NCBI GenBank assembly: GCA_015493425.1
Contig: WGDG01000125.1
Span: forward strand, 1-10,416
Reading direction: 5' to 3'
Length of the DNA: 10,416 nucleotides
Source of the DNA: Sulfurovum sp.
GTDB taxonomy: Bacteria > Campylobacterota > Campylobacteria > Campylobacterales > Sulfurovaceae
The translations under genes were made by a program, and so were the position numbers. Position 1 is the stretch's first letter, and each line of letters begins with the position of its first letter. The notes beneath the pieces were generated by a model. It was not told where the DNA came from. It saw only the letters and a program-made list of their open reading frames with translations, and ran no database searches. This document shows positions 6,694 through 10,416 of this stretch, piece by piece.

Positions 6694-7710
6694 CTAAATC
6701 GGCAGATAGACCTTGTCGAGAAGCTCTTCATATTCGCTTCTGGCATCCGAATCGATGGTGATGCCTCCGCCGCTTTTGTAGTACAGCTTGCCGTCTCTTT
6801 GCTCGATGAATCGGATCATCACACCCGATTTCACAGCTTTACCGTCAAATATGCCAAACACACCGGTATAAAAGCCGCGTTCATAATTTTCGATACGCTC
6901 AATGATAGAGACAGTGCTGTGTTTGGGAGTACCGGTAATCGAGCCTGCCGGTGTGAGTCTGTCAAAGATGGTACCAAGCTGTGAAGCCCAGTTTTTAGGC
7001 AACTTGGCACAGATTTTGGAGCTTACCTGAAAAAGCTCCTTGCTGCCCGCTTTGATACGGTCGATGTAGCGAAATTGCTCGACAGTTACTTCGCTGCCGA
7101 CAATGCCAAGGTCGTTGCGCATCAAGTCGACGATCATCACATGTTCGGCCATCTCTTTTGGGTTTGCAAGAATGCTCTTTTGTGCATCGGGAAGGTTTGC
7201 ATCGATCGTACCTTTCATTGGGTAGGTGGCGATGGTATCATTTTCAATTTCAACGAAGCGTTCAGGTGAAAAACAGATAAAAGTATTTTTGAAGTAGAGT
7301 TTGAATTTGGCTCTGGCATAATAGAATATCTCTTTGAGTGCCAGGTCTGTTTCGACAGGGGTTTCAAAAGTGAGGTTGAGTAGATAGGTGTTGCCCGAAC
7401 GTATCTCTTCGATGATGGCTTCGAAAGCTTTCTTGTACTGCAAAAAGGGAACGGGTTGCGTGCTGAAGCGGTAGGGCTTTTGACGTTTTGTAACCGGATA
7501 ATTGCGCCATGTTTCGAGTTTGTAAAAAATATCATTATCGAGACTGTCGAGTGGCTGGACGAAAAGTTTTGTTTTATCATAGGAGAGAATAAAAAGAAAG
7601 GGGGTGCCTGCTTCTCCCAGACGATTCATTTTGGTAAAACCTTCTTTGGGGGAAAGCCAAATGCTTTCAGAAAAGAGAGGGGCATTTGGTTCTTTTGCGT
7701 TGCTCTCCAC
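6694..7710 (-). CDS. pabB: Aminodeoxychorismate synthase component I (PabB)
   Basis: PabB makes 4-amino-4-deoxychorismate from chorismate and ammonia, normally supplied by the glutaminase PabA, on the path to p-aminobenzoate and folate. The chorismate-binding domain is complete: TYPMKGTID with Lys166 in the PIKGT-type motif typical of PabB, AEHVMIVDLMRNDLG (188-202), GSITGTPK (256-263), YERGFYTG (276-283) and GGGITIDS (314-321). At 338 residues it is shorter than E. coli PabB (453), mainly at the N-terminus, as in other single-domain versions, and no PabC lyase is fused to it. Neither pabA nor pabC is in the window. The start is GTG (7708-7710) with AGAGGA nine bases upstream; pyrB ends 16 bp before it, so the two probably form one transcript. 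Anthranilate synthase component I (TrpE) is the main alternative, but the PMKGT motif favours PabB. Confidence 0.9.
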   Translation of the reverse strand: MESNAKEPNAPLFSESIWLSPKEGFTKMNRLGEAGTPFLFILSYDKTKLFVQPLDSLDNDIFYKLETWRNYPVTKRQKPYRFSTQPVPFLQYKKAFEAIIEEIRSGNTYLLNLTFETPVETDLALKEIFYYARAKFKLYFKNTFICFSPERFVEIENDTIATYPMKGTIDANLPDAQKSILANPKEMAEHVMIVDLMRNDLGIVGSEVTVEQFRYIDRIKAGSKELFQVSSKICAKLPKNWASQLGTIFDRLTPAGSITGTPKHSTVSIIERIENYERGFYTGVFGIFDGKAVKSGVMIRFIEQRDGKLYYKSGGGITIDSDARSEYEELLDKVYLPI

Positions 7711-7726
7711 TGGTTACGTTCCTCTT

Positions 7727-8608
7727 TTAGCAGTCAAGCAAAAGGAGTTTCAATATAGCCATACGCATAAAAACACCGTTTTTGACCTGTTCGAGTACCT
7801 GGCACCGGGGATCTTCAAGTACATCGTCACTAATATCAATATTGCGCATGACAGGACCGGGGTGGAGTACCAGAATGTTACGGTTTCCAAGGCGCTCTTT
7901 GGTGATGCAGTAGTGTTCGGCATATGCTTCATAGTCATCGAAGATCGGTTTTTTGTGACGCTCAAGCTGTGCACGCAGGCTCATAATGACATCGACTTTG
8001 TCCAGTACGGTTTCAAGGTTTTCATACTGGGGCAGGTCACTGCTTTGGGGCAAAAAAGGTTTTGGGGCGACAAGCATGACTTTCATTCCCATGCGTGTCA
8101 GCAGTCGGATGCCTGAACTGGCCACGCGGGAGTTGACAATGTCTCCGACAATGGCGATGGTTTTGCCTTCAATATTGCCATCAAAATGCTCTTTTATAGT
8201 AAAAAGATCCAGCAGTGCCTGCGTAGGGTGGGCATAGTTTCCTGCTCCTGCGTTGATGACGGTAGTCATCTGCATATTGGCAAGCTGCCCGGGAGCTTCG
8301 TTCTCCTCATGGCGGATGATCACACCGTCAGGTTCCATCGCACAGAGGTTGGCAAAGGTGTCTTCAAGACTTTCTCCTTTTTTGGTGGAAGAACGGCTGG
8401 GGTCAAGATGTACCACTGCGGCTCCAAGCCGTTTGGCGGCAACCTCAAAGGAGCTTCGGGTACGGGTAGAGGGCTCGAAAAAGAGGGTGATGAGCAGTTT
8501 GTCCTTGAGCAGTTGCGGAGGACGCTGTCGTTTGAAGTTCGCAGTATCGAAAAGCAGGTTGTCAATTTGTGCGTCTGAGAGATTGTTGGTATCGACGAGG
8601 TGTTGCAT
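7727..8608 (-). CDS. pyrB: Aspartate carbamoyltransferase catalytic subunit
   Basis: PyrB joins carbamoyl phosphate and aspartate to form N-carbamoyl-aspartate, the committed step of pyrimidine synthesis. The 293-residue protein carries the carbamoyl-phosphate loop FFEPSTRTRSSF (residues 43-54), the mobile loop STKKGES (74-80) that reaches the active site of the neighbouring subunit, HPTQALLDL (127-135) and LHPGPVMR (248-255). The length is close to the usual 300-310. I start at the ATG at 8608 rather than the one at 8614, because AAGGA (8614-8618) is five bases before the former but overlaps the latter. No regulatory subunit gene pyrI is adjacent. It lies between bioD and pabB and has its own promoter. 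Confidence 0.95.
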   Translation of the reverse strand: MQHLVDTNNLSDAQIDNLLFDTANFKRQRPPQLLKDKLLITLFFEPSTRTRSSFEVAAKRLGAAVVHLDPSRSSTKKGESLEDTFANLCAMEPDGVIIRHEENEAPGQLANMQMTTVINAGAGNYAHPTQALLDLFTIKEHFDGNIEGKTIAIVGDIVNSRVASSGIRLLTRMGMKVMLVAPKPFLPQSSDLPQYENLETVLDKVDVIMSLRAQLERHKKPIFDDYEAYAEHYCITKERLGNRNILVLHPGPVMRNIDISDDVLEDPRCQVLEQVKNGVFMRMAILKLLLLDC

Positions 8609-8613
8609 TGGCA

Positions 8614-8618
8614 TCCTT
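8614..8618 (-). promoter_or_regulatory. Shine-Dalgarno of pyrB deciding its start
   Basis: On the minus strand this reads AAGGA, five bases before the ATG at 8606-8608. The ATG six bases upstream (8612-8614) shares its A with this element, so it would have no spacer and is unlikely to be used. Confidence 0.6.
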
Positions 8619-8643
8619 CGGCAGTTTTATGATAGATAGTGCG

Positions 8644-8649
8644 ATTATA
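8644..8649 (-). promoter_or_regulatory. Putative -10 box of the pyrB promoter
   Basis: The minus strand reads TTGGC-TATAAT-CGCAC, a perfect -10 hexamer in the 67 bp gap between bioD and pyrB. Transcription would begin near 8637, leaving a leader of about 30 nt, too short for an attenuator or a PyrR-type element. No convincing -35 box is seen 16-18 bp upstream. It suggests that pyrB-pabB can be expressed independently of bioD. Confidence 0.55.
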
Positions 8650-8675
8650 GCCAATCAATGGTAAAAGCGGCATGT

Positions 8676-9317
8676 CTATATTAGTGTTTCGACAAACTTT
8701 TCCAAGCCTTCCTGGACACTCCACCACTCCGGAAAGACTGTATCGTAATAGGGTTGTGTAACCTGCTTAAACACTTCTGTTTCTTCATAAAGGTTGACAC
8801 ACCAGTCAAATGGCACATCAAAACTGCGCAGTGCCAGCATAGAGAGAAGTGTATCATTGATGCATCCCAGGCGGCTGGGGGTCACCAACAGTGCTTTGGC
8901 TTCGATCTCTTTGATGAGGTGTACCATCAGATAGGTTTCGGTGATGGGTACCATCAGCCCGCCGGCACCTTCAACAAGAAGAATGTCACATTTTTTCAGC
9001 AGCATGTCGTGTTTTTCAACGAGGTGTTGCAGGTCTATCTGCCGTTTTGTGTCTGCACAGTAGGGGGCAGCAGGGAGTTCGAAAGTATAGGCTGTGATAT
9101 CTTCTGTTGTCAACGTTTCAAACGCAGGGTTGACATGTTGACACGCCTGCAGCAGTGCCGTTGCATCGGGGGCTGCTTGGGTAACGCCCGTTTCGATGGG
9201 TTTGTAAACTCCGGGTCGCAGTCCGCGCCTGGCGATGGCTTCGAGAAGCTGCAGGGTTGTGTAGGTTTTTCCGACATTGGTACCTGTGGCGGTGATGAAA
9301 AGAGATCGCACTTGCAT
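8676..9317 (-). CDS. bioD: Dethiobiotin synthetase BioD
   Basis: BioD closes the ureido ring of dethiobiotin from 7,8-diaminopelargonate, CO2 and ATP, the step before biotin synthase. The 213-residue protein has the P-loop ATGTNVGKT (residues 10-18), the substrate-binding GVYKPIETG (36-44, Lys39) and VEGAGGLMVPI (115-125) with the conserved acidic and glycine residues, all in the usual order and at about the usual length. The ATG at 9317 has AGGAG (9320-9324) only two bases upstream. A GTG at 9311, two codons later, has a better eight-base spacer and would give a start equally close to the P-loop; the choice is open. Longer upstream alternatives (to 9362) run through the promoter region and are unlikely. 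No other bio genes are in the window. Confidence 0.93.
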   Translation of the reverse strand: MQVRSLFITATGTNVGKTYTTLQLLEAIARRGLRPGVYKPIETGVTQAAPDATALLQACQHVNPAFETLTTEDITAYTFELPAAPYCADTKRQIDLQHLVEKHDMLLKKCDILLVEGAGGLMVPITETYLMVHLIKEIEAKALLVTPSRLGCINDTLLSMLALRSFDVPFDWCVNLYEETEVFKQVTQPYYDTVFPEWWSVQEGLEKFVETLI

Positions 9318-9333
9318 TTCTCCTGATTTTTTG

Positions 9334-9339
9334 TATAAT
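9334..9339 (+). promoter_or_regulatory. Putative -10 box of the clpS-clpA promoter
   Basis: A perfect TATAAT lies in the 76 bp divergent gap between bioD and clpS. Transcription would start near 9346 and give a leader of about 48 nt before clpS. The only -35 candidate, TTGCAT (9312-9317), is weak and overlaps the bioD start. The overlapping AATATA at 9337-9342 reads TATATT on the other strand and could serve bioD, so the two promoters may interfere. Confidence 0.5.
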
Positions 9340-9393
9340 ATAAATGATTTAAAGAACCACATAAACTATTTTTCAAGAGGAATTTTAACATAA

Positions 9394-9693
9394 ATGCCAA
9401 AGTATGAAGAGGAACTGGATCTGGAGATAGAACTTCAGGAGCCGCAAATGTTCAAAGTGCTGTTGCACAACGACGACTATACGAGTATGGATTTTGTCGT
9501 GGAAGTGCTGATGGATATCTTTCACAAGACACATCAGCAGGCTGAGCAGATTATGCTGCTCATTCATGAAAAGGGCAAAGCGGTCTGCGGAGTGTATACC
9601 TACGAGATTGCCCAGATGAAAGTGGAGCAGGTACGCCAGCTTGCCAAACGCAACGAGTTTCCCCTGCTTGCGACCATGGAAGAGGATGCCTAA
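9394..9693 (+). CDS. clpS: ATP-dependent Clp protease adaptor ClpS
   Basis: ClpS binds proteins with destabilising N-terminal residues (Phe, Leu, Trp, Tyr) and hands them to ClpA for degradation by ClpAP. The 99-residue protein has the family signature HNDDYTSMDFVVEVL (residues 25-39), where Asn26, Asp27 and neighbours hold the N-degron alpha-amino group, and IHEKGKAVCGVYTYEIA (57-73), where His58 completes the pocket. The N-terminal tail (1-18) is acidic and would enter the ClpA channel. The purine run AAGAGGA lies 12 bases before the ATG, a long spacing, but no closer start fits. Its TAA shares a base with the clpA ATG, so the adaptor and unfoldase are made together. Confidence 0.95.
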   Translation: MPKYEEELDLEIELQEPQMFKVLLHNDDYTSMDFVVEVLMDIFHKTHQQAEQIMLLIHEKGKAVCGVYTYEIAQMKVEQVRQLAKRNEFPLLATMEEDA

Positions 9694-10416
9694 TGATCAG
9701 TGTAGCATTAAACGACGTATTTAAAGAAGCGGTCACCTACGCCAAGGAGAACCGCCACGAGTATTTGACCGTAGAGCATGTCTTTTTGGCCATTGTCCGC
9801 TCCGAAAAGGGGCAGGAGATATTCGAAACACTCGGTGCCGATACGAAGCGGCTGGAGGAGGGGATCGTTTCCCATATTCATAAAACGATCCCGGCACTGA
9901 AAGAAGCAGTAGAGCCTTTTGAAACCGTAGCGCTTTCACGCGCCATCAACGACATGATGACGCACATTCATTCTGCCGGACGCAGCGAAGCGAAAGTGGG
10001 TGATATGCTCGCGGCTATTTTTATGCAGGAGCACTCCTACGCCGTCTATCTGATGAAAAAAGAGGGGATTGCAAGGGTGGACATCCTTGAAGTGATCTCC
10101 CATGCGCAGACGGAGGCAGAAGCACCCGCACAAAAAAGTGACAAAGAGGAGACGCTGCTCGATCAGTTTACAATGGAACTGGTTTCGCTTGCCAAAACAG
10201 GCAAGATCGATCCTGTCATCGGGCGTGTTGACGAGATCGATCGTGTGATGCAGACACTTTGCCGACGCAAGAAGAACAATCCGCTGCTGGTAGGTGAACC
10301 CGGAGTAGGAAAAACGGCCATTGCCGAAGGATTGGCACTGAAGATCAGTGAAGGGGATGTGCCCGACATTCTTAAAAATGCGAAAGTCTTTGCACTCGAT
10401 ATGGGTGCACTGATCG
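9693..10416 (+). CDS. clpA: ATP-dependent Clp protease ATP-binding subunit ClpA, 5' part
   Basis: The first 241 residues of the AAA+ unfoldase that works with ClpP; the gene runs off the right edge. Residues 1-140 are the Clp N-domain with two repeats, containing EYLTVEHVFLAIV (23-35) and the second-repeat GDMLAAIFMQEHSYAVYLMKKEGI (103-126), which docks ClpS. An acidic linker (140-153) leads to the first ATPase module: LAKTGKIDPVIGR (166-178), RRKKNNPLLVGEPGVGKTAIAEGLA (191-215) with the Walker A motif GEPGVGKT (201-208), and VFALDMGALI at the edge. The direct junction to clpS and the N-domain identify ClpA rather than ClpB or ClpC. The start ATG overlaps the clpS stop by one base (TAATG). 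Confidence 0.95.
   Translation, partial: MISVALNDVFKEAVTYAKENRHEYLTVEHVFLAIVRSEKGQEIFETLGADTKRLEEGIVSHIHKTIPALKEAVEPFETVALSRAINDMMTHIHSAGRSEAKVGDMLAAIFMQEHSYAVYLMKKEGIARVDILEVISHAQTEAEAPAQKSDKEETLLDQFTMELVSLAKTGKIDPVIGRVDEIDRVMQTLCRRKKNNPLLVGEPGVGKTAIAEGLALKISEGDVPDILKNAKVFALDMGALI

Noticed and set aside
8754..9326. 190-codon open frame on the + strand
   Set aside because: It is antisense to bioD, whose motifs are complete; the frame is a shadow rich in Cys, Phe and His and resembles no protein.
9318..9362. N-terminal extension of BioD to 9362
   Set aside because: It would place about 15 residues encoded by AT-rich promoter sequence before the usual BioD start and has no ribosome binding site.

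Overview
The window looks like chromosomal DNA from a sulfur- or hydrogen-oxidising Campylobacterota (epsilonproteobacterium), probably close to Sulfurovum. This is inferred from the overall character of the RsmG, PabB, PyrB, BioD, ClpS and ClpA proteins, from promoters whose -10 box is much clearer than any -35, and from tightly packed, overlapping genes. No search was run, so the genus is a guess. The sequence is almost wholly coding: the largest gap is 139 bp (2654-2792), and I see no tRNA, rRNA, insertion sequence, CRISPR array or phage gene.

Region 1 (1-2653, + strand) holds the 3' part of a large secreted protein with thrombospondin type 3 calcium-binding repeats around a beta-rich domain, followed 8 bp later by a lipoprotein with a Gly/Ser-rich linker. 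The two look co-transcribed and are probably envelope or surface proteins of unknown purpose.

Region 2 (2793-6688, + strand) starts after an extended -10 promoter and is a compact run of eight genes, with several stop/start overlaps: a periplasmic DsbC/DsbG-like thioredoxin-fold protein, a stand-alone PqqD-like protein, the 16S rRNA methyltransferase RsmG, a small membrane-anchored protein with four zinc-binding-type cysteines, an unrecognised 126-residue protein, a rhomboid protease, a lipoprotein with a possible Cys-His-Asp triad, and an unrecognised 148-residue acidic protein. Apart from rsmG, most of these concern the envelope or are uncharacterised.

Region 3 (6694-9317, - strand) converges on region 2 and carries three metabolic genes in the order bioD, pyrB, pabB: biotin, pyrimidine and folate/p-aminobenzoate synthesis. 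pyrB has its own promoter in the bioD-pyrB gap, and pabB follows it closely with a GTG start.

Region 4 (9394-10416, + strand) diverges from bioD and carries clpS and the 5' part of clpA, the N-degron adaptor and the AAA+ unfoldase of the ClpAP protease; their stop and start codons share one base.

Most of the window is ordinary housekeeping sequence. The parts most worth a second look are the stand-alone PqqD-like gene fused by ATGA overlap to a thiol-disulfide gene, the possible transglutaminase/papain-type lipoprotein, and the TSP3 protein/lipoprotein pair. No convincing new multi-gene system is visible.
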